Positions 9,202-18,477 are shown, numbered from the stretch's first letter. The stretch: 64,000 nt of DNA from Chitinophagaceae bacterium (GCA_016721725.1 JADKHN010000002.1:62001-126000), one strand, 5' to 3'. Notes: generated by a model not told the origin, from the letters alone. Numbers and translations are program-made.

Positions 9202-9609
9202 ATGTTCATCACCGAAACACAGATCAGGATCCATTATGCGCTCACCGACCAGATGGGAGTGGTCTATCATGGCCATTACGCCCAATTCTATGAGATCGCC
9301 CGGTCTGAAGCGATCCGCCAGATCGGTTATACCTACAAGGATATCGAAGCAATGGGCATCATCATGCCGGTGATCGACATACACAGCCGTTTCCTGCGAC
9401 CGGCGAAGTACGACGACCTGATCACCGTGAAGACCATTTTAAAGGAATTGCCCACACACCACAAGATCGTATTTCATCACGAGATCTATAACGAACAGGA
9501 CGAATTGCTGAACACCGGTGATATCACGCTTTACTTCATGGATGCGAAAAGCATGAAGCGCTGCGACATGCCGGATGCGCTGAAGGAAAAATTAGCGGGC
9601 TATTTTTAA
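9202..9609 (+). CDS. Acyl-CoA thioesterase, YbgC/4HBT family
   Basis: 135 residues, the usual length for a single hotdog-fold thioesterase. The motif IHYALTDQMGVVYHGHYAQFYEIAR holds the conserved aspartate (D16) and the VVYHxxY loop of the YbgC/FadM 4-hydroxybenzoyl-CoA thioesterase subfamily. The next conserved block is RFLRPAKYDDLI. Such enzymes hydrolyse acyl-CoA thioesters; some are tied to the Tol-Pal envelope system, but no tol genes are nearby. The gene stands alone between DoxX and a heptamer array. Confidence 0.87.
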   Translation: MFITETQIRIHYALTDQMGVVYHGHYAQFYEIARSEAIRQIGYTYKDIEAMGIIMPVIDIHSRFLRPAKYDDLITVKTILKELPTHHKIVFHHEIYNEQDELLNTGDITLYFMDAKSMKRCDMPDALKEKLAGYF

Positions 9610-9611
9610 GT

Positions 9612-9639
9612 GGAAAATGAAAAATGGAAAATGGATAAT
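9612..9639 (+). repeat. Heptamer array GGAAAAT-type
   Basis: Four units in register: GGAAAAT, GAAAAAT, GGAAAAT, GGATAAT, starting 2 bp after the thioesterase stop. A shorter inverted set (ATTATCC, ATTAACC) lies at 9713-9726, just before the stop of the convergent DUF6526 gene, so transcripts from either side could fold back across the gap. Confidence 0.75.
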
Positions 9640-9733
9640 GTATTAAAGAAGTTTATCCCTGCTGCTTTCAGACAGTAATAAACCGATTTGAACACCACAT
9701 AAAAAAATTTCCATTATCCATTAACCGTTCTCA

Positions 9734-10168
9734 TCAGGCCCGGTTGTGATCTGGTCTCCAGTTTTGGATCGCGGCCTTGATATCCTTGGCAGACATACTT
9801 TGATCAGCTGCCTTTGCAGCCAATGCCACAAATTCATCATCGGATGCGAATCGAAGGGCGATGATCTGTCCCATCCTTAAACGGTTATCCAATAACTTGC
9901 CCGTCATGGCGAAATGCCGGAGGTTCTCTTCCGCACGGATCGCCCTGTCTTGCGCCCTCAAGGCAAAAGCACGGCTGTACCACCAAACGAGAAGAAGTAC
10001 AAAACTGACCAGGCAGATCAGCGAAGCGCTGTACAGGCCTTCTTTCTTGCAACAGGCTTCAGACAAATTGATCCCTGACCCGATCAACAAGGCCAGGATG
10101 GCCGTTGATGCGAGGAAATGATACCCGGGAACATACCTGGAATGATTCTTTGCATTTTGTTCTGCCAT
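9734..10168 (-). CDS. DUF6526 family membrane protein
   Basis: 144 residues. The start MAEQNAKNHSRYVPGYHF, the two membrane helices (ASTAILALLIGSGINLS and ASLICLVSFVLLLVWWYSR), the ALRAQDRAIRAEENLR helix and the C-terminal IALRFASDDEFV plus DIKAAIQNWRPDHNR all match the DUF6526 family of Bacteroidota. Its function is unknown. ATG 10168 is chosen because the family start lies there; the upstream in-frame extension to 10225 runs into the end of the preceding peptidase gene. It lies 29 bp downstream of that gene and may be cotranscribed. Confidence 0.82.
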   Translation of the reverse strand: MAEQNAKNHSRYVPGYHFLASTAILALLIGSGINLSEACCKKEGLYSASLICLVSFVLLLVWWYSRAFALRAQDRAIRAEENLRHFAMTGKLLDNRLRMGQIIALRFASDDEFVALAAKAADQSMSAKDIKAAIQNWRPDHNRA

Positions 10169-10197
10169 AAGATTGTTTTTTAAGTTAGGGGTTGAAA

Positions 10198-11616
10198 TTA
10201 CTTTAAAATATCCAGCAGTTTCCATATTTTTTCCCTTGCCGTGGCCGGACTCCCGTCAAAATTATTGACGATGAATGAAAAACTGTATTCGGTTCCCGAC
10301 CTGCTTTTGACATACCCGGTATAGCTTCTCACCCCACCGATATATCCGTCCTTCATTTTCATACCGTTCGTTTCCGGAAGTGCATGATAAAAAGAGGGAA
10401 ACCAGCTCTGCTGACGGGCATATTGCAAGACAGAGACCAGCGCCTCTGTGGTTACCCGGTTGGCAGGCGACAGTCCGCTTCCATCGAGCATCTTCAAAGC
10501 AGAAGGTTCTATTCCACGGGCAGCCCAAAAATCCCGGATCAGGGAAAGACCGGAATCCGTTGCGCCGAATTTCTTCTTTTCATAAGCGATCGTCTTTACC
10601 AGGGCTTCCCCATACAGATTGACGCTTTTTTTCAGAAACCAATAATTGATACTGTCCAGTTGCGGTGATGTTATTTCGGTCAGTTTAATGGGCTGATAGC
10701 TCAGTTTCTCCTTATTCATCACCATATAGGCGCTGGTCTTCACCCGGCCATATACGGCGATGCGGCTGCTATCGATGATATTGCCCAATTCAGTCGCGAA
10801 GACGTTGGCCGCATTGGGCATGGAACCCGAAATGGTGAATGTTTCTTTTCCCGCCGGCACGGTGCCCCGGACATAAGCGATGAACCCATCCTCGGGCAGA
10901 TAGATGATCGATTGATCGCCGCTGCCCACCGCTCCCGTCCTCAATTCATTGACGAGGCTGAAGATGAGCAATTTCGGGTCCGTTGTCGTGATCTCCACCG
11001 AATCCCCCGGTTTTTTACCGGGACGCAGGATCATGTCATACTGGTTCTCGTGCCAGTTCAGTCCACGGGCCCCGGCTCCGTAATAGTTTCCGATATCATC
11101 CCAGGTCCAGCCTTTGGGTGTTGACTGGCTCTCCCATTTGGAATCATCAATGATGATATTGCCGTTGATCGTATCGATCCCGGCCTTTCGCAAAGTACCG
11201 ATGAAAAACTCTTCAAACGGTCCGATACCCGTATGGGTCCATCGCCAGCTGCCCAGCGTGGGGTCGCCCGATGCGATGATATAGAGATTGCCATACAGGT
11301 TCTTATTCTCGATCTTGCCATCATAAGCCAGCGTGGTCCTGTACCGGTAATCCTTTCCCAGTAGTTCAAAAGCGCTCACACTGGTGATCACCTTTTGGCA
11401 ACTGGCCGGGGCCAGGCCTGTTTGGGGGTTCTTTTCAAATACCGGCTTGCCTGTTTTCGATTCCACCACAGAGAACCCGATCGTCGCGTGTTTGAACTGG
11501 GCGTCCTTTTCCAATGCATTGACCGCCGTATTGAGCCGGGCTTCCAGGCTCTGGGAAGCAGCGGCAAATCCAACCAGGGATACAAGGATCAAACTAACTA
11601 TTTTCCGGTGTTTCAT
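10198..11616 (-). CDS. dacB: D-alanyl-D-alanine carboxypeptidase/endopeptidase, PBP4 (peptidase S13) family
   Basis: 472 residues with a signal peptide (MKHRKIVSLILVSLVGFAAAS). The active-site SxxK motif is S72-C-Q-K75 in LAPASCQKV. ASGDPTLGS and the DDSKWESQ segment belong to the PBP4 domain insertion. The second motif region reads LDGSGLSPANRVT. At the place of the third motif (normally KTG) the sequence is KDGYIGGVRSYTGYV, a variant described under findings. The enzyme removes or cleaves D-Ala cross-links of peptidoglycan in the periplasm. It is divergent from cinA with only 44 bp between the two start codons, so their promoters overlap. The DUF6526 gene follows 29 bp downstream. Confidence 0.9.
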   Translation of the reverse strand: MKHRKIVSLILVSLVGFAAASQSLEARLNTAVNALEKDAQFKHATIGFSVVESKTGKPVFEKNPQTGLAPASCQKVITSVSAFELLGKDYRYRTTLAYDGKIENKNLYGNLYIIASGDPTLGSWRWTHTGIGPFEEFFIGTLRKAGIDTINGNIIIDDSKWESQSTPKGWTWDDIGNYYGAGARGLNWHENQYDMILRPGKKPGDSVEITTTDPKLLIFSLVNELRTGAVGSGDQSIIYLPEDGFIAYVRGTVPAGKETFTISGSMPNAANVFATELGNIIDSSRIAVYGRVKTSAYMVMNKEKLSYQPIKLTEITSPQLDSINYWFLKKSVNLYGEALVKTIAYEKKKFGATDSGLSLIRDFWAARGIEPSALKMLDGSGLSPANRVTTEALVSVLQYARQQSWFPSFYHALPETNGMKMKDGYIGGVRSYTGYVKSRSGTEYSFSFIVNNFDGSPATAREKIWKLLDILK

Positions 11617-11660
11617 GTGTTGACTTATCTTGCATTAAAATTAGGGTTTTAAACTTCAAC

Positions 11661-12911
11661 ATGACACAGGCCAGCATAATAACCATCGGGGATGAATTAC
11701 TGATCGGACAAGTGGTGGACACCAACAGCGCCTGGATGGCGCAGGAACTCAATAAAGCGGGCATCCGGGTGACGCGGCGGGTTGCGGTGGGTGATGTTTG
11801 GGAGGAGATCTGGCAGGCGCTGGATGAAGAACAGAAACACGCCGATATCCTTTTGATCACCGGAGGCCTGGGACCCACATCGGATGACATTACCAAACCC
11901 TTATTATGTAAATACTTTAACGGGAAACTGGTGGTGGATGAAGAAGCCCGGAAGAATGTGCTGGATATCTTCACCCGCCTGAACCGGCCCCTCATCGAAA
12001 GGAACCTCTTGCAGGCCGAAGTGCCCGACAATTGCACCGTGATCCAGAATACCCGGGGTACGGCTCCGGGTATGTGGTTTGAAAAAGAGGGTAAGGTATT
12101 CGTGAGTATGCCCGGCGTACCCCATGAAATGAAAGGGATGATGGAATCGCATGTGATACCCGCACTTCAACAGAAATTCCATTTCCCGTTCATCGTTCAC
12201 CGGACCTTGCTGACCGCCGGCGTGGGTGAGAGTTTCCTGGCCGAAAGGATCAGGGATTTTGAATCCGCATTGCCCCCTGAAGTAAAACTCGCCTACCTGC
12301 CCAATTATGGCATGGTCCGTTTGCGTTTATCCGCATCCGGCCGGGAAAAAGAAACGATCGAAAAAAAGGTCGCTGATCTATTCGAAACCCTGCAAGGCCT
12401 GGTCAGGGAATACCTGGTGACCAATGAAGATGAACCGCTGGAAAAAGTGGTCGGGAAATTGTTGCTCGGCAAGGGCAAGACGATGTGCACCGCGGAGAGC
12501 TGCACAGGCGGATACATCGCCCACCTGCTGACCAGTATTCCGGGCTCATCCGCTTTTTACGACGGAAGCGTGGTCAGCTATTCTTACCAGGCCAAAGAGG
12601 ACCTGCTCCAGGTGGAACATTCCGTCCTGGAATCAAAAGGAGCCGTCAGTGAGGAAGTGGTGATCCAGATGGCGAAGGGCGCATTGAAGAACATCGGTTC
12701 TGATTATGTGATCGCGATCTCGGGCATCATGGGACCTGAAGGAGGCATGCCCGACAAGCCCGTAGGCACGGTTTGGGTGGCGGTGGGTGATGAGAACAGC
12801 CTGGTCACGAAGAAATTCTCCTTCCGGTTCGACCGGATGCGGAACATACAACTGACGGCCGTCAATGCGCTGAATACATTGCGGGTTTTCATCCGTTCGG
12901 AAGGCCAGTAG
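11661..12911 (+). CDS. cinA: CinA: competence/damage-inducible protein, nicotinamide-nucleotide amidase
   Basis: 416 residues, the standard two-domain CinA length. The N-terminal MoCF-like domain starts SIITIGDELLIGQVVDTNS and has LITGGLGPTSDD; the C-terminal deamidase domain has TAESCTGGYIAHLLTSIPGSS and VIAISGIMGPEGG with the expected serine and lysine surroundings. CinA hydrolyses NMN to nicotinate mononucleotide and ADP-ribose-type pyrophosphates in NAD recycling. The gene is divergent from dacB and followed by a promoter for the E2 gene, so it seems monocistronic. Confidence 0.93.
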   Translation: MTQASIITIGDELLIGQVVDTNSAWMAQELNKAGIRVTRRVAVGDVWEEIWQALDEEQKHADILLITGGLGPTSDDITKPLLCKYFNGKLVVDEEARKNVLDIFTRLNRPLIERNLLQAEVPDNCTVIQNTRGTAPGMWFEKEGKVFVSMPGVPHEMKGMMESHVIPALQQKFHFPFIVHRTLLTAGVGESFLAERIRDFESALPPEVKLAYLPNYGMVRLRLSASGREKETIEKKVADLFETLQGLVREYLVTNEDEPLEKVVGKLLLGKGKTMCTAESCTGGYIAHLLTSIPGSSAFYDGSVVSYSYQAKEDLLQVEHSVLESKGAVSEEVVIQMAKGALKNIGSDYVIAISGIMGPEGGMPDKPVGTVWVAVGDENSLVTKKFSFRFDRMRNIQLTAVNALNTLRVFIRSEGQ

Positions 12912-12938
12912 AGTTTTCAGCTATTAAACGGAAATAAT

Positions 12939-12946
12939 TACCTTTG
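12939..12946 (+). promoter_or_regulatory. Bacteroidota -7 box TACCTTTG
   Basis: TACCTTTG fits TAnnTTTG, with a weak TTTC about 21 bp upstream. It predicts an untranslated leader of about 120 nt for the E2 gene, long by the standards of this window. Confidence 0.5.
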
Positions 12947-13075
12947 GACCTCGAACATCGATTGCTATTCTGCCGCCATATGTACCACAGTACAAGGGAG
13001 TGACACAACGATGATGACATGAAATACCGAAGTCCGAAACAAATCGTTTAAACCAAATCAAAATATTCCCGCATC

Positions 13076-14431
13076 ATGAGTTTAGTTGACCTGGTAATGC
13101 CAAAACTCGGAGAAAGCATCATGGAAGCCACCATTTTAAAATGGCATAAGAAACCCGGTGATGCGATCAGGCAGGATGAGACCGTGCTGGACATCGCCAC
13201 GGATAAAGTGGACAGTGAAGTGCCTTCAACGACCGAAGGTGTTTTGGAATCCGTTTTATATAAAGAGAATGACGTAGTACCCATCGGTGCTGTTATCGCC
13301 CGGATCAGGGTCGGCTCCAACGCAGCCGTATCCAATACACAACCCGCCGCTCCGGTCGCTGCTCCGCAATATGAAGAAGCGAAACTGGTGGAGGAGATCC
13401 CATTTCAGCCAGCATCCGGTTCGCAGCCGGCAGCTGGCAGCCAGCAAACAGCAATGGCTAAAATGCGGTTTTATTCCCCCCTGGTCCTGAATATCGCCCA
13501 ACAGGAAGGCATCAGCATGACTGAGCTGGAGAATATCCCCGGCACGGGCCAGGACGGCAGGGTAAGCAAGAAGGATATCCTGGCTTATGTCGCGAATAAA
13601 GCGGTCAGTCCGCAGCCTGCAGTGATCAATCAACCGGTTCAACCGGTTACTGAAAGCGAAATCCCTGACAACCAGGTTGCCGTAGCTAATGGCCAGCAGC
13701 TCATGGCTACCAGCTACCCCGGTAATGTGGAGATCATTGAAATGGACCGCATGCGTAAGATGATCGCCAAGCATATGGTGGATAGCCGTCGTACCAGCGC
13801 GCATGTCACCAGTTTCGCGGAATGCGATGTGACCAACCTGGTGATCTGGAGGGAGAAAATGAAAAAAGAATTTGAAAAAAGGGAGAACGAAAAGATCACT
13901 TATACCCCGCTCTTCATCGAAGCCATCGTAAAATGCATCAAACGCTACCCCTGGCTCAGCAGTTCGGTAGAAGGCGACAAGATCATCGTGAAGAAAGACC
14001 TGAACATCGGTATGGCCACGGCATTGCCGAATGGCAACCTCATTGTTCCCGTCATCAAGAATGCGGATCAGCTCAACCTGGTTGGGCTCACCAAACAAGT
14101 GAACAACCTGGCCAATGCCGCCCGTACCGGGAAACTCAAACCCGACGACACTGCCGGAGGTACGTTCACGCTAACGAATGTGGGGACATTCGGCAGTATC
14201 ATGGGCACACCCATCATCAACCAGCCGCAGGTGGCCATCATGGCCGTCGGTGCGATCAAGAAAAGGCCCATGGTGATCGAAACACCCCAGGGAGACAGCA
14301 TCGCCATCCGGCATATGATGTATATCTCTCTCAGTTACGACCACCGCATCATCGACGGAGGCCTTGGATCCACTTTCCTGAATGCCGTTTCGAAAGAACT
14401 GGAAAATTTTGATGTGAACCGGAGTATATGA
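13076..14431 (+). CDS. 2-oxo acid dehydrogenase complex, dihydrolipoamide acyltransferase (E2)
   Basis: 451 residues with the full E2 layout. The lipoyl domain is residues 2-80 with the lipoyl-lysine K44 in TDKVDSEVP. A Pro/Ala/Gln-rich linker follows, then a peripheral subunit-binding domain (about 140-182, PLVLNIAQQEGISMTEL...GRVSKKDIL), a second linker, and the catalytic domain (about 215-451) with H423 and D427 in YDHRIIDGG. It transfers the acyl group from lipoamide to CoA in a cytoplasmic complex. The sequence is closest in style to the branched-chain/succinyl-type single-lipoyl E2s of Bacteroidota; E1 and E3 genes are not in the window, so the substrate is not fixed. A heptamer array starts at its stop codon. 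Confidence 0.88.
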   Translation: MSLVDLVMPKLGESIMEATILKWHKKPGDAIRQDETVLDIATDKVDSEVPSTTEGVLESVLYKENDVVPIGAVIARIRVGSNAAVSNTQPAAPVAAPQYEEAKLVEEIPFQPASGSQPAAGSQQTAMAKMRFYSPLVLNIAQQEGISMTELENIPGTGQDGRVSKKDILAYVANKAVSPQPAVINQPVQPVTESEIPDNQVAVANGQQLMATSYPGNVEIIEMDRMRKMIAKHMVDSRRTSAHVTSFAECDVTNLVIWREKMKKEFEKRENEKITYTPLFIEAIVKCIKRYPWLSSSVEGDKIIVKKDLNIGMATALPNGNLIVPVIKNADQLNLVGLTKQVNNLANAARTGKLKPDDTAGGTFTLTNVGTFGSIMGTPIINQPQVAIMAVGAIKKRPMVIETPQGDSIAIRHMMYISLSYDHRIIDGGLGSTFLNAVSKELENFDVNRSI

Positions 14432-14464
14432 ATAATGAAAAATTGAAAATGGAAAATGAATAAT
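14430..14464 (+). repeat. Heptamer array beginning inside the E2 stop codon
   Basis: Five units in register, GAATAAT, GAAAAAT, TGAAAAT, GGAAAAT, GAATAAT; the first overlaps the TGA at 14429-14431. Confidence 0.75.
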
Positions 14465-14534
14465 GTTTTCGACTCGTTGAAGCCTGTATATTAATGGCAC
14501 TTTCAACAAATCGCTTTATCAATGCAGTAACTAA

Positions 14535-14583
14535 ATTATCCATTTTCAATTTTTCATTTATAATTATCCATTTTTCATTCCCC
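14535..14583 (-). repeat. Heptamer array overlapping the S9 peptidase stop codon
   Basis: Seven units in strict 7-bp register on the minus strand: GGGGAAT, GAAAAAT, GGATAAT, TATAAAT, GAAAAAT, TGAAAAT, GGATAAT. The TGA of the convergent peptidase gene (14577-14575) lies at the junction of the first two units. It is inverted relative to the array at 14430-14464, so the 0.15-kb gap can form a long hairpin. Confidence 0.75.
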
Positions 14584-17562
14584 CACCTTCAGCCCCCAAT
14601 CAATTCCCTTTTGCGTAGCCGGCAACCCGTCCTTGATCCATTTGGCCGGTTTGGCATCTTTCAGGTAATAATCGAAGAACTGCCCCAGTCTGACCGAAAG
14701 GTCTTTCCGGTTCTTCCGCTCCACCAGGTTATGGTCTTCGCCATTGTATTGCAAAAGCCAGACCTTCTTGCCCAAACGACGCAACGCGGTGAAGTATTCA
14801 ATGCCCTGGTACCAGGGAACAGCGCCATCGGCATCATTGTGCATCATGAGCAAGGGCGTATTCACTTTATCGGCTGAGAATAAGGGTGAGTTCTTCAGGT
14901 AGAGGTCCTGCCGCTGCCATAACGTGGCGCCGATCCGGCTTTGCGTATGTTCATACTGGAACTGGCGGTTGAGGCCGGTTCCCCAGCGGATTCCACCATA
15001 AGCGCTGGTCATATTCGCAACCGGCGCACCGGCACCGGCGGCCCTGAACATATTGGTCCGGGTGATGAGGTAAGCTACCTGGTAACCTCCCCAGCTCTGG
15101 CCCTGAATGGCCATACGTGAACCGTCTACCCAGGGCATCGTAGCCAGGTATTTGGCCGCGCTGACCACACTGTTGTATGCGCTCTGGCCGGGCTCCCCCT
15201 TGGTATAATAAATATTGGGATCGAAGACCAGGTAGCCGTTACTGACAAAATAGGGAATATTCACCGTGGAAGCGCTTGGCGCCGGAGTACGGTAGCTGTA
15301 CAATCCGTCCGCATCCCGCTCATAGAAATAAAAGATGACCGGGTATTTTTTCGCCGGATCGAAGTTCTCGGGCTTGAATAAAAGCCCTTCACTCATCTTG
15401 CCGTCGAACATTTTCCATTTCACCAGTTCCGCACTCAGCCAGTTGTAATCCTTTTGCTGGCTGGAGATATCGGTAAGTTGGCTGAGATTCTTCAGATCAG
15501 CCGTAGTGAACAATTCACTTTGGCTGATATTGCCTCTTTGCACAAGGTATTGCTCGGCCTGCTTTGCTTTGACCGGATTACTAAAAGTATAAGGACCATT
15601 GGCCAGAAGAACGGGATCCGAAACTTCATTGATCTTCTTCAAACAGAAACCTCCGAATTTGGTGGATTTATTGAAAGTCCGCAACAAAACGGTTTCATTG
15701 GGATCTATAAAACGTTTTTCAGGATCGAGGCGAACATAATTATATTTTATTTTATTTTTTCTGCCCGAACCATTGGTGATGTTTTTGGGTTCTTCATTGG
15801 ACAATGGACTCACCTGCCAGATATCAAACTCATCATTCAGCAGAAAATAACGATCATCAGTTGTCCACCCCGTGATCCCTTCCGGAGATGGATAGTCGGG
15901 TACATCGTTCTCTGTATCGTACAAGGCTTGCTTTATTCTTTCAGACACATTCCGGGTGATGGACGTAGCCATTTCATAGGTGAAATACTGTTTTTGTATG
16001 GGATCGTACCAATACACGAATTTGCCTTTAGGAGATGCATCAAAATTAGCCAGTACATTGGCCAATACAGTCTTGCGCTTCCCGTCCAGTGTACTGATCG
16101 AATAAGCGGTTGTTTTTGTGCGTCCAGACCACTGGGCCTCTACCCTGTTGCCCTTATTGGATACAGCCAGGACCCAGTCGGCATTTCCTTCATCCACCAG
16201 GGTCACCCGTTCGGCATCATCGGCGCCCAGTTGAACCAGGGATTGACCTCCGGGTTTCATCACGGCTAAATAACTGCGCTTGATCTCGTTATCGATCTGT
16301 TTCAATTGCTGGGGTTGCAGGTAATCGTCCTGGTAATGCCAGACATCGAGACGGGCCAGTTCAAAATCCACCAAGGTGGTATCCTTGGGTGGCCGGATGG
16401 GGGCGACACCCAGGAATATCTTCTGCCCGTCCTTACTGAAACGCAAAGCCGCATTTTCGCTGACTGTGTAATTCAGTCTCATGCCGGAAGTGTACCGGTC
16501 CGCCATCAGCAGGGCGCTGTCCTGCTGGGGGGTATAGTACCAGAGCTTATAAAATTTCTGCAGGGCTTTGGAACTGCTGTCCCTCTCAGCTACGAAAATG
16601 AGTTGCCGGCCCTCTTCATCGAAGGCGAAATTCTTTCCGTCGTTGATCGTTTTCAGCACCGTATCCACTTTGCCGGCCTGCAGGTCATAGGCCAGTACAC
16701 TGCCCTTGCTGTTGCTGTCTTTGCTGTTCTTGCTTGTTTCTATGACCAGCCGGGTGCCTTTTTTGTCAAAATAATATTCGCTCACCAGTTTGAAGGTCTT
16801 TTCCTTGTTATCGAGCAGGTTTCTCACCACCAGGTCCGTTCCGTCACTGGCGCCGCCCGCGGCCGGGTCGTCGCCTTCAGCGTCGGCAGCCAACGCTGAA
16901 AGCCAGGTATAATCATCATCTTTCTTACTCAATATCTCATTTGCCGCTTTTTGGGCCACGATGATCATTTCTTCCTTGCTGATCTTTCCTTTCACCGAAT
17001 CAATGGAGCGCCTGATGATGGAATCGGCCAGTTTCACCAACATATCCTTCTTCACTTTAATGGAATCATACACGGCGGTCTTCCCTTTCTTCGACGTATC
17101 CGGGAGCGGTTTTTCCATCTGATAGGCGATCCACCCGGCTCCTTTTTCCGGAGCCTTGAAAGCCTTCACCCGGGCGATCTTCACCACATCCTCTTTCCCC
17201 AGTTCCAAAATGGCCAGGGAATCCTTGGGCATGTCATCCGCTTTTTTCTTTTTGATCTTCGCCTGGCGGGTATCCTGGTAGAAGGGTTTGATGCGGCAGA
17301 CGACGAAACGACTGTCTTCGGTGATGACCGCATTGTATCCGCGGTCGATCACTTTTTTATACCCCGCTGTATTCTGGATCACCAGGCTGCCGTCCCCTTC
17401 CTGGGGATTGATGGCATAAACGATGTATTTACCGTCGTTGCTGATCAGTCTTTCCCCCAGACTTTTCCATCCGTCATAAACGGAATGATCGAGCGGTTTT
17501 TTCACCTGAGCGGAAAGGATTGTGCAGACCAGCAATAAGGGAAACAAAATGGCCTTCTTCAT
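14575..17562 (-). CDS. Secreted prolyl oligopeptidase family serine peptidase (S9)
   Basis: 995 residues with signal peptide MKKAILFPLLLVCTILSAQ. A long N-terminal beta-propeller-like region carries a lysine-rich insertion (about 95-215). The C-terminal alpha/beta-hydrolase domain has the nucleophile elbow GQSWGGY (S823), the acid in HNDADGAVPW (D912) and the histidine in GEDHNL (H944). These place it in the S9 family (dipeptidyl-/acylaminoacyl-peptidase type), which cleaves short peptides, often after proline, in the periplasm or outside the cell. It appears monocistronic. Its stop codon is embedded in a heptamer array. Confidence 0.87.
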   Translation of the reverse strand: MKKAILFPLLLVCTILSAQVKKPLDHSVYDGWKSLGERLISNDGKYIVYAINPQEGDGSLVIQNTAGYKKVIDRGYNAVITEDSRFVVCRIKPFYQDTRQAKIKKKKADDMPKDSLAILELGKEDVVKIARVKAFKAPEKGAGWIAYQMEKPLPDTSKKGKTAVYDSIKVKKDMLVKLADSIIRRSIDSVKGKISKEEMIIVAQKAANEILSKKDDDYTWLSALAADAEGDDPAAGGASDGTDLVVRNLLDNKEKTFKLVSEYYFDKKGTRLVIETSKNSKDSNSKGSVLAYDLQAGKVDTVLKTINDGKNFAFDEEGRQLIFVAERDSSSKALQKFYKLWYYTPQQDSALLMADRYTSGMRLNYTVSENAALRFSKDGQKIFLGVAPIRPPKDTTLVDFELARLDVWHYQDDYLQPQQLKQIDNEIKRSYLAVMKPGGQSLVQLGADDAERVTLVDEGNADWVLAVSNKGNRVEAQWSGRTKTTAYSISTLDGKRKTVLANVLANFDASPKGKFVYWYDPIQKQYFTYEMATSITRNVSERIKQALYDTENDVPDYPSPEGITGWTTDDRYFLLNDEFDIWQVSPLSNEEPKNITNGSGRKNKIKYNYVRLDPEKRFIDPNETVLLRTFNKSTKFGGFCLKKINEVSDPVLLANGPYTFSNPVKAKQAEQYLVQRGNISQSELFTTADLKNLSQLTDISSQQKDYNWLSAELVKWKMFDGKMSEGLLFKPENFDPAKKYPVIFYFYERDADGLYSYRTPAPSASTVNIPYFVSNGYLVFDPNIYYTKGEPGQSAYNSVVSAAKYLATMPWVDGSRMAIQGQSWGGYQVAYLITRTNMFRAAGAGAPVANMTSAYGGIRWGTGLNRQFQYEHTQSRIGATLWQRQDLYLKNSPLFSADKVNTPLLMMHNDADGAVPWYQGIEYFTALRRLGKKVWLLQYNGEDHNLVERKNRKDLSVRLGQFFDYYLKDAKPAKWIKDGLPATQKGIDWGLKVGE

Positions 17563-17625
17563 AAGCGAATAATTGATTTAATGATTTGTTTGAAAATGCG
17601 TTTTGAAAAATCGAAACTGGCTTGG

Positions 17626-18216
17626 TCAGTCTTCATCTAAAAAACCCCAGTCCTGCCGCAGCTGGTTCAATTTCTCCCCCTCCAATTTCACCGAATTATA
17701 ATGACCGGCCAAATTTTTTTGTCGGAAAGCTTCATATAAAGTGACGGCACAGGCCACCGAAATATTCAGTGAACGGATGATCCCCACCTGGGGGATGATG
17801 AAATTCCCGTCGGCCAGTCCGATGATCTCGTCACTCACCCCGCTGTGTTCATTGCCAAAGACAAGGGCCACCGGTTCGGTGAGGTTCAGTTCGTGCAGGC
17901 CAACCGCATCGGTACTCAAATGGGTGGTATAGATCTTTTTGAAGCGCTTCCGCAGCTCGGCAAAACATTCCCCCGCATCGGTGAACTGATGGATGCTCAG
18001 CCATTTGGCGGCGCTGGAAGAACTTTTAGCCCCCCATTTCTTATGCGGGGGGATCTTCGTATTGAGTATATAGATATCCTGGATCCCCACGGCATCACAG
18101 GTGCGCATCACCGCGGAGATATTATGCGGATCGAAGACATTTTCCAGCACAACCGTAAGGTCGGGCTGGCGTTTGCAAAGTACCTGGGTCAGTCGGTCAT
18201 GCCTTTCGGGGGTCAT
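17626..18216 (-). CDS. trmH: tRNA (guanosine(18)-2'-O)-methyltransferase, TrmH family (SPOUT)
   Basis: 196 residues. All three SPOUT motifs are visible: NISAVMRTCDA (motif 1 with the catalytic arginine), FGNEHSGVS (motif 2) and IIPQVGIIRSLNISVACAV (motif 3, the knot). The C-terminal AGHYNS segment fits TrmH proper rather than the 23S RlmB type. It methylates the ribose of G18 in the tRNA D-loop using SAM. It is divergent from a tRNA-Pro gene only about 90 bp away, a neat but possibly chance pairing. Confidence 0.85.
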   Translation of the reverse strand: MTPERHDRLTQVLCKRQPDLTVVLENVFDPHNISAVMRTCDAVGIQDIYILNTKIPPHKKWGAKSSSSAAKWLSIHQFTDAGECFAELRKRFKKIYTTHLSTDAVGLHELNLTEPVALVFGNEHSGVSDEIIGLADGNFIIPQVGIIRSLNISVACAVTLYEAFRQKNLAGHYNSVKLEGEKLNQLRQDWGFLDED

Positions 18217-18286
18217 AGCAGTGCTGTTGGAAAATAAGGCGATAAAAATAAGGAATAAGGAAGACCCTTTGATTTATTTTATTTGA

Positions 18287-18294
18287 TAAATTTG
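18287..18294 (+). promoter_or_regulatory. -7 box TAAATTTG before tRNA-Pro
   Basis: TAAATTTG fits TAnnTTTG and ends 14 bp before the mature 5' end of the tRNA. A TTTG at 18268-18271 is the candidate -33 element, at a short spacing of 15 bp. Confidence 0.5.
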
Positions 18295-18308
18295 TGCATT
18301 GTTCCATT

Positions 18309-18385
18309 CGGGATGTAGCGCAGCCCGGTAGCGCGCTTCGTTCGGGACGAAGAGGCCGCTGGTTCGAATCCAGTCATCCCGACCA
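18309..18385 (+). tRNA. tRNA-Pro (anticodon CGG), CCA encoded
   Basis: A 77-nt cloverleaf. Acceptor CGGGATG pairs with CATCCCG; the D-arm is GCGCAGCCCGGTAGCGC; the anticodon stem CTTCG/CGAAG encloses the loop TTCGGGA with anticodon CGG (proline); the T-arm is CTGGTTCGAATCCAG. The discriminator A is followed by an encoded CCA at 18383-18385. The 31 bp from the variable region to the 3' end are repeated at 19302-19332. Confidence 0.96.
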
Positions 18386-18416
18386 TATTCTTTATGTTGT
18401 TCTGACCAAATAGGCC

Positions 18417-18445
18417 GTCCCGTTTCGGATCGGGATCATCCCGAC
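18417..18445 (+). repeat. Palindromic 29-bp repeat, copy 1 (GTCCCGTTT...ATCATCCCGAC)
   Basis: This 29-bp segment, which contains the small palindrome CGGGATCATCCCG, recurs at 19404-19432 with four mismatches. Each copy lies downstream of a copy of the tRNA-Pro 3' end, so the two flanks of the islet share more than the tRNA core. Confidence 0.65.
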
Positions 18446-18477
18446 TTTTTACCACAAAGCCGCACAAAGAAGACACC

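Noticed and set aside
13256..14098. 280-codon minus-strand frame inside the E2 gene
   Set aside because: Antisense to a conserved domain; no promoter or recognisable product.
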